Shown here: in pieces, positions 17,888 to 27,063 of the stretch
How the letters are laid out: every line of letters starts with the position of its first letter
Position numbering within the stretch: position 1 is the first letter of the stretch
Assembly: GCF_029360775.1 (NCBI RefSeq)
Contig: NZ_JARKMZ010000002.1
Coordinates: forward strand, 62,001 to 126,000
Origin: Daejeonella sp. H1SJ63
GTDB taxonomy: Bacteria > Bacteroidota > Bacteroidia > Sphingobacteriales > Sphingobacteriaceae
DNA: 64,000 nt
Reading direction: 5' to 3'
Notes under the pieces: model-generated
The model's database searches: none
Seen by the model: only the letters and a program-made list of their open reading frames with translations
What the model was told of the DNA's origin: nothing
Position numbers and translations under genes: made by a program

Positions 17888-19213
17888 TTAATTTACTTTC
17901 TTTTCTAATTCACGAATTTGGACGGCAAAGTAAGTGCTTTTTTCCGGAAATTTCAAACTTAATTTTTTGTATGTATCAATTGCTTTTTGAAAGAGCATCT
18001 GATCGGTATATATCTGAGCCAGAGTTTCAGAGACCAGATCGTTCGGATCCTCGGCACTCTTCCGGGCTTTGTTTTCTGTGTCTAATTTATGCGAATCGGG
18101 CGGTTTGATCTGCGGCTCTTCTTTGATGAATTTTTCCAGAATGGAGTCTTCCTTGTGTCTGACCTGAAATGGTACTGTCCTTGGTGCATTCTCCAAATCA
18201 TCCAATGGGGATTGAAGATGGAAAATATTTTCAATGATCTGGCTGCTTAACTGATCAACTGACGCTTTCTTTATCTTCTGACTGGTGTCAAGTTTGAATT
18301 CAACATATGGCTGGTAAGTATCAGAATGCTCTTTACGGGTTTTGTTTAACCACCACAGGAATGAATAAGGCATTTTATCGTCGTCATATTTTGATACTTT
18401 TTGATCAGTTCCTGCAGGTTGAATCGCCTCTTCGGCAGCAGGTTTGAGCTGTTCGGTGGCAGCAGCTGCCGGCCCTGCTTTTTGTACAGAAATTTCAATT
18501 GCAGGTGCATTCTCAATCCCTGCTTCCGGTGCTTTTGGCCTTTCGTCTTTCTGAACTTTTTCTGCCGCTTTGTTTTCTTCTGCTTTTGGTACCTCAGCTG
18601 TCCTGACTACAGGTTCAGGATCTTCAGGCGGAGGTATTGCTCCGATAATCTGATTGAAAATATTTTCGATGAGATCTTCACGGCTTTCAGCAGGTTTCTT
18701 CTGAACAGTTTCTTCTTTTTTCTCTTCCCTGATCTCTTCAACAGGCTCCTCAGCTTTTTGGGCATCCCAGCTATGCTCAGAATCCTGTTCCTGTATTTGT
18801 TCCTCCGGCTCTTCTTCATCTGAGGTTTCAACCTCTATAAGCTCCGGTTCTTCTTCAACAGTATATTCTTCTATATTGCTTTCAGGGTCAGTGCTTTCTG
18901 ACTCTGCATATATTTCCTGATTTACAGTTTCTGTAATGGCTGTTTCAGGTAATTCACCGGTCTTTTCGGAAATTTTGAGAATGGCAGCAAGTTTTGATCT
19001 TTCCGGAATGAAGAGGGCAGCTTTTTCTAACTGCTTTTTGTAGCCGGCATCTCCTGCTGCCCATAAATTATGAGTATAGAAAAGATGTAAAAGCTGGCAA
19101 TAGGGAAATTGATCAAGGAGCATTTTTAGTTCTGCCGGATCGCAGGAACCTGCCTGCGCCGGATCTGCAACATAATTAGAGAACAACTGAACCCCTGAAT
19201 TTACCTCTTTCAC
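17888..19213 (-). CDS. Acidic low-complexity protein with C-terminal TPR-like helices
   Basis: 441 residues without signal peptide or membrane helix. The N-terminal 85 residues are folded-looking and helical (LLDQFPYCQLLHLFYTHNL, then KAALFIPERSKLAAIL). Residues about 90-250 are rich in Glu, Pro, Lys and Ala and are probably disordered. Around residue 280 there is SFLWWLNKTRKEH, and the C-terminus (about 395-440) has a TPR-like pair: LAQIYTDQMLFQKAIDTYKKLSLKFPEKS. This gene is a conserved member of the Bacteroidota secG neighbourhood. Its role is unknown; a scaffold for envelope assembly is a guess from the context of lptE and secG on either side. Confidence 0.8.
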   Translation of the reverse strand: MKEVNSGVQLFSNYVADPAQAGSCDPAELKMLLDQFPYCQLLHLFYTHNLWAAGDAGYKKQLEKAALFIPERSKLAAILKISEKTGELPETAITETVNQEIYAESESTDPESNIEEYTVEEEPELIEVETSDEEEPEEQIQEQDSEHSWDAQKAEEPVEEIREEKKEETVQKKPAESREDLIENIFNQIIGAIPPPEDPEPVVRTAEVPKAEENKAAEKVQKDERPKAPEAGIENAPAIEISVQKAGPAAAATEQLKPAAEEAIQPAGTDQKVSKYDDDKMPYSFLWWLNKTRKEHSDTYQPYVEFKLDTSQKIKKASVDQLSSQIIENIFHLQSPLDDLENAPRTVPFQVRHKEDSILEKFIKEEPQIKPPDSHKLDTENKARKSAEDPNDLVSETLAQIYTDQMLFQKAIDTYKKLSLKFPEKSTYFAVQIRELEKKVN

Positions 19214-19246
19214 TATAAACTCCTTTTTTGAAAACTAAAAAAAATT

Positions 19247-19765
19247 TTACCAATTGGCAAAAGCCTTATTGAAAATTAGCTCAGTGAGCTGTTTGTTAAT
19301 TAATTCGATTAATTTCTGTTCCTGTGATTGTATCGAGCTCTGGCTCAAACTAAATTCCTGAAATGCCTGAAATGCTTGTTCAAAATTTAATTCGGGATTC
19401 AGGGTATTAGAATATTTAACATTTACAGTAATTGTGAGCCTGTTTAAGCCTGCCCGTTCGTTCCCCTGGATGGCAACCGGCCTTATGCTGTAATCAGTGA
19501 TCCTCCCTTCAAAATTAGCATCTGCATCACTTCTTACAATACTTAAACGCGACTGATTTCGAACCCGTTCTTTTAAAGCTTCGGTAAACTGCTGACTTAA
19601 ATAAGGCACTACCAGTTGTGAATTATTTTCGAAGAACTGTATCGATACGGTTTTCATCTCCGGTGGAATGGATGCACCTGAAAAAGAATAAGTCCCGCAC
19701 GATTGCAATAGCAACATCATAGCAGGGATTACCAAAATTTTAATCTTTGAAAGAGGCTTAAACAT
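19247..19765 (-). CDS. lptE: LptE-family LPS-assembly lipoprotein
   Basis: 172 residues with a lipoprotein signal peptide whose lipobox cysteine is C23 (LLLQSC). The mature part begins GTYSFSGASIPPEMKTVSIQFFENN, the standard opening of Bacteroidota LptE-family proteins, and continues with a two-layer alpha/beta pattern. LptE plugs the LptD barrel and helps place lipopolysaccharide in the outer leaflet. Sequence similarity between phyla is low, so the name follows family conventions. It sits 13 bases after the sigma-54-type activator gene and 33 before the TPR-protein gene. Confidence 0.88.
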   Translation of the reverse strand: MFKPLSKIKILVIPAMMLLLQSCGTYSFSGASIPPEMKTVSIQFFENNSQLVVPYLSQQFTEALKERVRNQSRLSIVRSDADANFEGRITDYSIRPVAIQGNERAGLNRLTITVNVKYSNTLNPELNFEQAFQAFQEFSLSQSSIQSQEQKLIELINKQLTELIFNKAFANW

Positions 19766-19778
19766 AGCAGGTCATATC

Positions 19779-21017
19779 TTATAATTCAAGTTCTTTGATT
19801 TTGCGGTAAAGTGTACGTTCAGAAATCCCCAATTCCTGAGCGGCAAGCTTTCGTTTACCCTTATGTTTTTTAAGCGCTTTTTTGATCAGGTCTGACTCCT
19901 TATCTACCAGCGAAAGGGATTCTTCAACCTCCTCAGCTTCATCCATCATGGAAAAGGATTTATCCGAACCCGGCTGATGAATAATAATCTGATGCGGATC
20001 GGCCTGTGTAATGGTATTCCCTCCCGGAATCTCAATATCGCGGTAAAGCTGATTAATTATATTGGGATTTGCCTGAATATTTGCGGTATTGCCTCCATTC
20101 TGAATGATCTCGGCAACCAGTTTCTTCAGATCTGTCATATCCTTCTTCATGTCGAAGAGCACTTTGTAAAGGATATCCCTTTCAGAAAAATCTTCTTTAC
20201 TCTGATTCTGAACCCTCATTGGCAGAGTGCTTCCGGCTTCGGCAGGAATATAGTTCAAAAGATGTTCGGCGGATAAATTCCTGTCTTTTTCCAGAACCGC
20301 AATCTGCTCGGCAATATTTTTAAGCTGGCGTACATTACCCGGCCAGCTGTAGTTCATCAGTACCTGCTGTGCACTCTGGTCAAGCTGTACAGACGGGCTT
20401 CTGTATTTATCTGTAAAGTCGGCAATGAATTTTCTGAAGAGGAGATTGATATCTTCTTTACGCTCTCTTAATGCCGGTATCTTCAAAGGCACTGTATTCA
20501 AACGATAGTATAAATCCTCTCTGAATTTTCCGGCACTTACTGCATCAAAAACATCCTTATTGGTTGCAGCCACTACACGGACATTGGTTTTCTGTACCTT
20601 GGATGAGCCAACACGGATGTACTCTCCGGTTTCAAGAACCCTGAGCAGGCGTGCCTGGGTGCCAAGAGGTAATTCGGCAACTTCATCAAGGAAGATCGTT
20701 CCACCATCAACTACCTCAAAATAGCCTTTTCTGGCATCGTGGGCCCCGGTAAATGAACCTTTTTCGTGACCGAATAGTTCTGAATCTATAGTTCCCTCAG
20801 GTATTGCACCGCAATTCACGGCAATGAATGGTCCATGTTTGCGTGCACTCAGGGAATGAATAATATGTGAAAAAACCTCCTTGCCGCTCCCGCTCTCACC
20901 GGTAATCAATACTGATATATCAGTTGGAGCAACCTGACGGGCAATATCAATTGCACGGTTTAGTAACGGCGAATTGCCAATTATCCCAAAACGGTTTTTT
21001 ATATCCTGAACATCCAT
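19779..21017 (-). CDS. Sigma-54-interacting AAA+ transcription activator
   Basis: 412 residues from the ATG at 21017. The frame extends to a TTG at 21044, but that codon lies inside the loop of an inverted repeat, so the ATG is preferred. The AAA+ domain fills about residues 10-235: Walker A GESGSGKE (40-47), the sigma-54 contact loop GSFTGA (87-92; the usual form is GAFTGA), Walker B GGTIFLDE (105-112), and the FREDLYYRLN sensor segment. A Fis-type helix-turn-helix (KRKLAAQELGISERTLYRKI) ends the protein. There is no N-terminal receiver or sensor domain, so activity may be set by expression or a partner. It is the second gene of the operon after miaB. Confidence 0.93.
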   Translation of the reverse strand: MDVQDIKNRFGIIGNSPLLNRAIDIARQVAPTDISVLITGESGSGKEVFSHIIHSLSARKHGPFIAVNCGAIPEGTIDSELFGHEKGSFTGAHDARKGYFEVVDGGTIFLDEVAELPLGTQARLLRVLETGEYIRVGSSKVQKTNVRVVAATNKDVFDAVSAGKFREDLYYRLNTVPLKIPALRERKEDINLLFRKFIADFTDKYRSPSVQLDQSAQQVLMNYSWPGNVRQLKNIAEQIAVLEKDRNLSAEHLLNYIPAEAGSTLPMRVQNQSKEDFSERDILYKVLFDMKKDMTDLKKLVAEIIQNGGNTANIQANPNIINQLYRDIEIPGGNTITQADPHQIIIHQPGSDKSFSMMDEAEEVEESLSLVDKESDLIKKALKKHKGKRKLAAQELGISERTLYRKIKELEL

Positions 21018-21031
21018 AATCTTTTCATTCA

Positions 21032-21060
21032 ATATACTGTCCAATACATTGACAGTATAT
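21032..21060 (-). promoter_or_regulatory. Perfect 10-bp inverted repeat at the miaB - activator junction
   Basis: Arms 21032-21041 and 21051-21060 are perfectly complementary around a 9-base loop. It begins 9 bases after the miaB stop and ends 15 bases before the activator ATG. There is no T-run, so it is more likely an operator (perhaps for the activator itself) or an RNA stem affecting translation than a terminator. Confidence 0.5.
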
Positions 21061-21068
21061 AATTAATA

Positions 21069-22514
21069 CTAATTAACAATCTGACCTATCAGGGTAGCAG
21101 GTGTACAGCGTTCAACTTTTACATTGACATAATCTCCGGCCTGGTATTTTTCAGAAGCAGGGAAAACAATGGTAATATTCTGTTCGCTTTTGCCTGAAAA
21201 GTCTTTGTCTGATTTTTTTGAAAATCCATCAATCAGCACTCTGTGAGTTTTACCGATATGCTGCTGAAGTCTGTTAAATGAACATTCCTGCTGTTTGGCA
21301 AGGATCTCATTAAAACGGCGGGTTTTAACTTCTTCCGGAACATCATCTTCAAAGCGTTTTGCCGCCAGTGTGCCGGGGCGCTCTGAATAGGTATACATAT
21401 ATGCGAAATCATACTGCACATAATCCATCATGCTTAGCGTATCCTGATGTTCTTCATCAGTTTCGGTACAGAAACCACTGATCACATCGGTTGAAATGGC
21501 ACAATCGGGTAGTATTCTTCTGATCGAATCTACCCGTTCAATATACCACTCACGGGTATAAGTACGGTTCATCAGCTCGAGTACCCTGCTGTTTCCTGAT
21601 TGCACAGGGAGGTGTATATGATTGCAGATATTGTCATACCTCTTCATGATATACAATACCTCGTCGGTAATATCTTTAGGATGCGAAGTTGAGAACCGAA
21701 CCCTTAGTTGCGGGTTGATTAATGCAACCAGCTCAAGAAGGCGCGCAAAATTCACATTGTTTTCTGCATGATCATCACCTTCTGCATTCCATTTATAAGA
21801 ATCTACGTTCTGACCAAGTAGAGTTACTTCGCGATAGCCCTGCTCAAAAAGCTCTTTCGATTCCTGAATGATGGACTGGGGGTCACGGCTTCTCTCACGG
21901 CCACGCGTAAATGGCACAACACAGAAAGAACACATGTTGTCGCAGCCACGCATGATGGAAACAAAGGCTGAAATGCCATTGCTGTTGAGGCGTACCGGAC
22001 TGATATCTGCATAGGTTTCTTCGCGCGAAAGCAATACATTAACTGCGCGCATACCCTCGTCTGCTTTTGAAAGTAAATTTGGAAGATCGCGGTAAGAATC
22101 AGGCCCTACAACCAGGTCGACCAGTTTTTCTTCTTCCAGAAATTTGGATTTAAGACGTTCGGCCATACAGCCGAGTACGCCGATTGTCATTCCCGGGCGT
22201 TTATTTTTTGCTGCACTGAACTCACGCAGTCTGTTTCTTACTCTTTGTTCAGCATTATCGCGAATGGAACAGGTATTGATAAAAATCACGTCAGCCTGCT
22301 TGTACTGATCGGTTGTTTCAAAGCCCATATCGAGCATTAGTGATGCAACGATCTCACTGTCGGCAAAATTCATTGCACAGCCGTAACTCTCGATATAAAG
22401 TTTACGTCCTGTATATTGTTTTGGCCTTTCAAGTAATAAGGCTTCACCCTGACGTGATTCGTCGTGCATTTCGGTCCCTGTCGAATCCTTTGAATTAATT
22501 GGGCGCTCAAACAT
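21069..22514 (-). CDS. miaB: tRNA-2-methylthio-N6-dimethylallyladenosine synthase MiaB
   Basis: 481 residues with the full methylthiotransferase layout. The N-terminal UPF0004 domain binds the auxiliary cluster through C46, C82 and C116. The radical SAM motif is C191-DNM-C195-SF-C198, followed by [11 protein letters not shown]. The C-terminal TRAM domain (about 410-480) includes the Q-CSFN-LQQHIG and ATLIGQI segments. MiaB adds a methylthio group to i6A37 of tRNAs reading UNN codons. It opens the minus-strand operon running to secG and diverges from the AsmA-like gene. Confidence 0.97.
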   Translation of the reverse strand: MFERPINSKDSTGTEMHDESRQGEALLLERPKQYTGRKLYIESYGCAMNFADSEIVASLMLDMGFETTDQYKQADVIFINTCSIRDNAEQRVRNRLREFSAAKNKRPGMTIGVLGCMAERLKSKFLEEEKLVDLVVGPDSYRDLPNLLSKADEGMRAVNVLLSREETYADISPVRLNSNGISAFVSIMRGCDNMCSFCVVPFTRGRERSRDPQSIIQESKELFEQGYREVTLLGQNVDSYKWNAEGDDHAENNVNFARLLELVALINPQLRVRFSTSHPKDITDEVLYIMKRYDNICNHIHLPVQSGNSRVLELMNRTYTREWYIERVDSIRRILPDCAISTDVISGFCTETDEEHQDTLSMMDYVQYDFAYMYTYSERPGTLAAKRFEDDVPEEVKTRRFNEILAKQQECSFNRLQQHIGKTHRVLIDGFSKKSDKDFSGKSEQNITIVFPASEKYQAGDYVNVKVERCTPATLIGQIVN

Positions 22515-22682
22515 TTGTTAAAATAATTAGCTTACAAAAGTACGTAATTTTCTATGCAATGACAATTTGGCAGACATACTTTTTCATGTATCAGCAGAAT
22601 ATTTTTATTTTGTTGATTATATCCGGTAATTATTAAATACGTTTAGAACAGGTAACTTACCTGTAAAAATCTGAGACTTTAT

Positions 22683-24491
22683 ATGCCTGAACACAGGAGT
22701 AAAAACCATCGCTGGAAATTAATTGCTTCGGTAATTCTGGTTCTGTTTGTTCTGATATCGGCGGCGGCTGTATATCTGAACTATTATTGGAGGCCTATTC
22801 TTAATCAAAGAATAAAGATTGCTATTTATAATTCTACAGATAAACTATATCGTGTTGACTTTGATAATATCCGTGTAAATTTTCTTTCCGGAAAGGTTAC
22901 GATCAGTAACATTCATTTTAAACCGGATACTGCAGTATATGAACTTATGAAGAGGGAAGGTACTGCACCAGGGCATATTTACAAGGTTGAGGTAGCTGAA
23001 TTGATACTGAGAAGGATCCAACCGTGGAAAGTTTACTTTGATAATAAGCTTGAAATTAATTCTGTTGAAATTTCAAGACCTGTTCTGCAGGTTACTTTTT
23101 CCGATATCAAGAAAAGAGAGGCGACAAAACAGTATAAGCGTCGGACAGCTTATCAGCATCTGGTACCATATCTGAAATCTGTTAAGATAGGCAGTGTGGT
23201 TTTTAGAGATGCAGATTTTAAATATATGGATAATAGTCTTGAAGGTAACAGGACAACCTCTCTGAAGGATCTCTACATTAAAGTTTCCGATATTTTAATT
23301 GATTCTGCGTCTCAGTTTGATCATTCGAGATTGTATTATACCAGGGATATTTATGCAGAGCTGCTGGGATATAATACGATCACTTTAGACAGTAATTATG
23401 TGGTTAAACTGAACGAGTTCAGGGCATCTACTGCAGGAGGCTATGCGCGTATCAGGGGACTAAGTATTAAACCCAGATTCAGGGAGATGGAATTTTCCCG
23501 GAGGTTTAAATATCAAAAAGACCGCTATTCTATAGATTTTGAAGAAGTACAGCTGAATAAAGTTAATTATGAATTGTTAAACAGCGACAGACGTTTGGTG
23601 GCGTCTGCATTGCTCCTGAAAAAGGGGAATTTTGCGATCTTTTTAAACCGACAGAAGCCTGATTCGATTCGTAACAAGGGAAAGAATTTCCCGCAGCTGG
23701 CTCTGCAGCGTTTTAAACTGAATACCAGCATTGATACCATCCTTCTTCAGGATTCCAGGGTAGATTATTCAGAGTTTAATCCAAATTCCCTGAAAAAAGG
23801 GACGGTAACTTTCAGTAAGGTCAATGGAACAATCTCGAATGTGACCAATGATTCACTTGCTTTGAGCAATAATAAATTCTGCAATGTGAAGTTAACCAGT
23901 TTGCTGATGGACAGGGGCAGGATGGATGTGAATATGAAATTTAACCTTTCAGATCCCCGGGGAGCATTTAGCTTCAAAGGAGCTTTGGGGAAAATAGATG
24001 CAGATGTTCTCAATTCTGCAATCAGACCGCTCTCACTCATCGAAATCAAATCAGGATTTATTGAAATGATGCTTTTTGATGGTTCAGGAAGCATCAGCGG
24101 GATTAGGGGCAATATGACCTGTTACTACAATAATCTTAAAATTATGTTGCTTGAAAGAAGCGAGGAAAGCTCCTGGTTTAAGCGAAAAGGTCTTGCTTCA
24201 ATTTTTGCAAATACATTGATCATAAAAGATGATAACCCATTAAACGGACAGCCGGTAAGGACTGTAGATTTTCAGTTTTTAAGACCACAGCATTCTTCTT
24301 TTTTCAATATGATATGGAAAGGATTTGCCCAGGCACTGCTTGAAACAATTGGTTTTGATTCAGAAACACAAAATGTAATTAAGGCTCGTTTAAGAAGAAT
24401 GGAAGCTGAAAGGATTCAAAAAGATGATCGTCGTGATGACCGTTTGAAAAAGAGGGATCTCAGGAGAGGTAACAGGGAAGCTAACCGATAA
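22683..24491 (+). CDS. AsmA/DUF748-like membrane-anchored protein
   Basis: 602 residues. A single membrane helix (about 12-32) follows a short basic cytoplasmic tail, and the rest is predicted periplasmic beta-structure. The VDFDNIRVNFLSGKVTISNIHFKPD opening and the later repeats of short strands resemble AsmA-like/DUF748 proteins, which may form lipid-transport grooves between membranes. The last 30 residues are very basic and acidic mixed (RIQKDDRRDDRLKKRDL). The gene stands alone between the divergent miaB operon and the convergent ilvE gene. Family placement is by pattern and moderate in confidence; no enzymatic motif is seen. Confidence 0.65.
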   Translation: MPEHRSKNHRWKLIASVILVLFVLISAAAVYLNYYWRPILNQRIKIAIYNSTDKLYRVDFDNIRVNFLSGKVTISNIHFKPDTAVYELMKREGTAPGHIYKVEVAELILRRIQPWKVYFDNKLEINSVEISRPVLQVTFSDIKKREATKQYKRRTAYQHLVPYLKSVKIGSVVFRDADFKYMDNSLEGNRTTSLKDLYIKVSDILIDSASQFDHSRLYYTRDIYAELLGYNTITLDSNYVVKLNEFRASTAGGYARIRGLSIKPRFREMEFSRRFKYQKDRYSIDFEEVQLNKVNYELLNSDRRLVASALLLKKGNFAIFLNRQKPDSIRNKGKNFPQLALQRFKLNTSIDTILLQDSRVDYSEFNPNSLKKGTVTFSKVNGTISNVTNDSLALSNNKFCNVKLTSLLMDRGRMDVNMKFNLSDPRGAFSFKGALGKIDADVLNSAIRPLSLIEIKSGFIEMMLFDGSGSISGIRGNMTCYYNNLKIMLLERSEESSWFKRKGLASIFANTLIIKDDNPLNGQPVRTVDFQFLRPQHSSFFNMIWKGFAQALLETIGFDSETQNVIKARLRRMEAERIQKDDRRDDRLKKRDLRRGNREANR

Positions 24492-24503
24492 AATAGAGTT
24501 CAC

Positions 24504-24543
24504 AAACAAAAAAAGACTGCTCATATACAGTCTTTTTTTGTTT
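24504..24543. terminator. Bidirectional hairpin terminator between the AsmA-like gene and ilvE
   Basis: A perfect stem of 16 pairs (24504-24519 with 24528-24543) with an 8-base loop, an A-run on the left arm and T-run on the right. The two genes converge at this site. Confidence 0.88.
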
Positions 24544-24560
24544 CGTATTTAAATTACGGA

Positions 24561-25631
24561 TTATTTTCCTACCGGATAATTCCATCCGAATTCATCAGCA
24601 GAACGCCCGTATCTCATCTCGTTTAGCGTATATAACAGCTTATTTGAGAATTCACGCTGCGCAGGATCAGGAAGAGTATAAAGCTCTCCGTCATGTCCGA
24701 TTTCTGCAATGTGTGCAATTGTAGCAGCAGTTCCTACACCAAAAGCATCAGAAACTCTGCCTTCTTTGATAGCGGTAATTACTTCTTCAACAGAAACTCT
24801 GCGTTCTTCAATCTCCACACCCCATTTTCTGGCAAGAGTAAGCACTGTATCGCGGGTTACACCCTTTAAAATGGTATCTCTGGTAGATGGTGTCAGTAGT
24901 TTTCCGCCGATCATAAACATAACATTGGCCGCACCCAGTTCCTCGATATACGCATGTTCCTTTGAATCAGTCCAGATCAGCTGATCATATCCTTCCTGAG
25001 TAGCCTTCAATGCCGGAAGCATAGAGCCGCCATAATTTCCTGCAGCTTTAGCAAAACCGAAACCACCATCACATGCTCTGGAATAGTGAGTCTCAACTTT
25101 AACTTTCAGGTTTTTTGAGAAATATGGCCCTACCGGTCCGGTAAGTACCATGTATCTGTAAGAAGATGATGGTGTTACACCCAGGTAGGGGTCGGTTGCA
25201 AACATGAATGGCCTGATGTAAAGGGTATGATTCTCTTTGGCAGGTACCCAGTCTCTGTCAATATCCACAAGCTCAGCCAGACTCTGTAAAAAGATCTCTA
25301 CAGGTAGTTCCGGCATACATAAACGCTGAGCCGAAAGGTTAAAACGCTCTGCATTTTTCTCAGGACGGAAGATCGTAACCTTACCATCAGCATGCTTATA
25401 AGCTTTAATTCCTTCAAAGAATGCCTGTCCGTAATGAAGGGCAGAAATTGCCGGGCTGAATTCAATATTTCCGTAAGGGACGATCTGGAAGTTTTTCCAC
25501 TCGCCTTCGCTGTAGTCGGCAATGAACATATGATCGGAAAAAGTCTTTCCGAATGGCAAATTATCGAAATCAGTTTCCGGTAAACGGGATTTAGCCGTTT
25601 TGATAATAGCAATATTTACTTTTTGAGACAC
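24561..25631 (-). CDS. ilvE: Branched-chain amino acid aminotransferase
   Basis: 356 residues from a GTG at 25631, which follows an A-rich leader; the frame continues to a TTG at 25658, so the true start is uncertain. It is a fold-type IV PLP aminotransferase of the BCAT II size class: LHYGQAFFEGIKAY near the front, YIRPFMFATD in the middle, and the cofactor lysine in the FGFAKAAGNYGGSM segment. The later ELGAANVMF, VTRDTVL and FGVGTAATI pieces are the usual substrate and phosphate-binding parts. It interconverts Leu, Ile and Val with their 2-oxo acids. It has no nearby ilv genes and ends at a strong terminator. Confidence 0.93.
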   Translation of the reverse strand: MSQKVNIAIIKTAKSRLPETDFDNLPFGKTFSDHMFIADYSEGEWKNFQIVPYGNIEFSPAISALHYGQAFFEGIKAYKHADGKVTIFRPEKNAERFNLSAQRLCMPELPVEIFLQSLAELVDIDRDWVPAKENHTLYIRPFMFATDPYLGVTPSSSYRYMVLTGPVGPYFSKNLKVKVETHYSRACDGGFGFAKAAGNYGGSMLPALKATQEGYDQLIWTDSKEHAYIEELGAANVMFMIGGKLLTPSTRDTILKGVTRDTVLTLARKWGVEIEERRVSVEEVITAIKEGRVSDAFGVGTAATIAHIAEIGHDGELYTLPDPAQREFSNKLLYTLNEMRYGRSADEFGWNYPVGK

Positions 25632-25760
25632 CTTGGTATTTTTTAGTGAAGAGCGCAATTTAATGATTTTGTTCGAAAATCCGAAGATTACCTGCCCGTC
25701 AAATCAGTTTTTATCTGTTGTAATTATTAAGTATTAGGCTTTTAGCTTTCTGTTTTCATC

Positions 25761-27053
25761 TTAATAGAGTATCCTGAACTTGATGGTATGGTCGATCTGC
25801 TTCAGGGCTTTCAATACCTTTTTATCGTATTCATCACTCACATCGGTAATCACATAACCTATGCTTGGATTGGTCATCAGGTATTGCCCTACAATATTGA
25901 TATGATGATCAGCGAATACTTTGTTGATCTGAGCCATAATGCCCGGCATGTTTTTATGAATATGGATCAGACGGTGAGCATCCGGTATCCGTGGCAGCTG
26001 AAGGTTAGGGAAATTAGTACTTCTGAAGGTATGACCTTTATTAATAAAATCAGCCATTCTTTTAGCTATGAGTTCCGGACCGCGAACTCCCATTTTGGGA
26101 TCATCAAATAACACAATACCCATATCTGTACATAAACCTTCAGAAAGTCTGGTTTTACTGTTACCCAGATAGCCAACGGTTTTCAGTTTTACAGCTCTTT
26201 CCAGCTTTTCTCTTTCCAGTATCTCGCCGTTAGCAAGAAGCATCATGCCCACATCCGCAACATATTTCTCTTCAAAGCTTGTTTTGTGGCGTATTGAGAA
26301 TCCGTCCTTTTTAAGGGCTTGAATAGCAATGGGAGGTACATCTCCTATAACCAGGCAAAGTATTCTGTTTTTAGGATATGAAATTGCCCGCGGGAGTTTG
26401 TTTACATATAAAAACTCATCGAAACTTGGAGTAACATGATCTGCTTTGGCAGCTACTGTCTTACGTTCGATATTTTCGGTAAAGGCAAAGAATTTTTTGA
26501 TCATTCCGTATTCCTTTAACTGAAAATCCGAATGCCCATCGCCTATACCATAAATATCTCCCTTTAGATCGAGCTCTTTCAGTAAGGTAACTTTTCCACC
26601 CTCATTTGATAAAGGATTGCTTTCATCATAACCGATAATCTTATCATTTTTATCAAAAATGAAAGTATTGGCATAAATATTCTCCTTCGGGATATGGTAA
26701 GGAGTTACAACCGGAGTGATAAATTCTTTAAATCCACCTGAAACAATCAGTACTGAATCAGCATGTTTTTTGAAAAATGTTTTATTGCGCGAGAAGGAAG
26801 CTGATACTTTCGTCTTCAGCACACTGATCAGCTCTTTCAGATGATCGCGGTTAGCTTCAAGTAATTGTACCCTTCCGGTCAGACTTTCCCGGAATGACAT
26901 TTTTCCCTCCATGGCTGCATTTGTCAGGTCTTCAATTTTCTGATAAATAGCTTCACGCTTAGGGTGATTTTTTAAAGAAATACGTGCCAGTTCGTCCAGT
27001 GCCTCGACCTGAGTAAAGGTGCTGTCGAAATCGATGATAAAAAACTGCTTCAA
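25761..27053 (-). CDS. SerB-type phosphatase fused to SerA-like substrate-binding and ACT domains
   Basis: 430 residues in two parts. Residues 1-215 are a HAD phosphatase of the phosphoserine phosphatase class: D8-F-D10-ST motif I, SGGF around 105-108, and the GIGDGHSD motif around 169-176. Residues about 229-345 look like the substrate-binding domain of 3-phosphoglycerate dehydrogenase with the NAD-binding domain deleted: LERAVKLKTVGYLGNS and TDMGIVLFDDP align with the SerA pattern just before the NAD domain, after which the chain returns directly to AKRMADFINKG. Residues about 346-430 match the SerA C-terminus (STNFPNLQLP, RLIHIHKNMPGIMAQIN, GYVITD, ILY), an ACT domain that in SerA binds serine. 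It probably dephosphorylates phosphoserine under serine feedback; the second part is inference. It is 10 bases downstream of the SDR gene. Confidence 0.85.
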   Translation of the reverse strand: MKQFFIIDFDSTFTQVEALDELARISLKNHPKREAIYQKIEDLTNAAMEGKMSFRESLTGRVQLLEANRDHLKELISVLKTKVSASFSRNKTFFKKHADSVLIVSGGFKEFITPVVTPYHIPKENIYANTFIFDKNDKIIGYDESNPLSNEGGKVTLLKELDLKGDIYGIGDGHSDFQLKEYGMIKKFFAFTENIERKTVAAKADHVTPSFDEFLYVNKLPRAISYPKNRILCLVIGDVPPIAIQALKKDGFSIRHKTSFEEKYVADVGMMLLANGEILEREKLERAVKLKTVGYLGNSKTRLSEGLCTDMGIVLFDDPKMGVRGPELIAKRMADFINKGHTFRSTNFPNLQLPRIPDAHRLIHIHKNMPGIMAQINKVFADHHINIVGQYLMTNPSIGYVITDVSDEYDKKVLKALKQIDHTIKFRILY

Positions 27054-27063
27054 TGCCTGAGAT

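Noticed and set aside
18401-18831. Long low-complexity frames antisense to the acidic TPR protein
   Set aside because: They are Phe/Leu/Arg-rich mirror images of Glu/Pro-rich codons of a real gene and contain no recognised domain.
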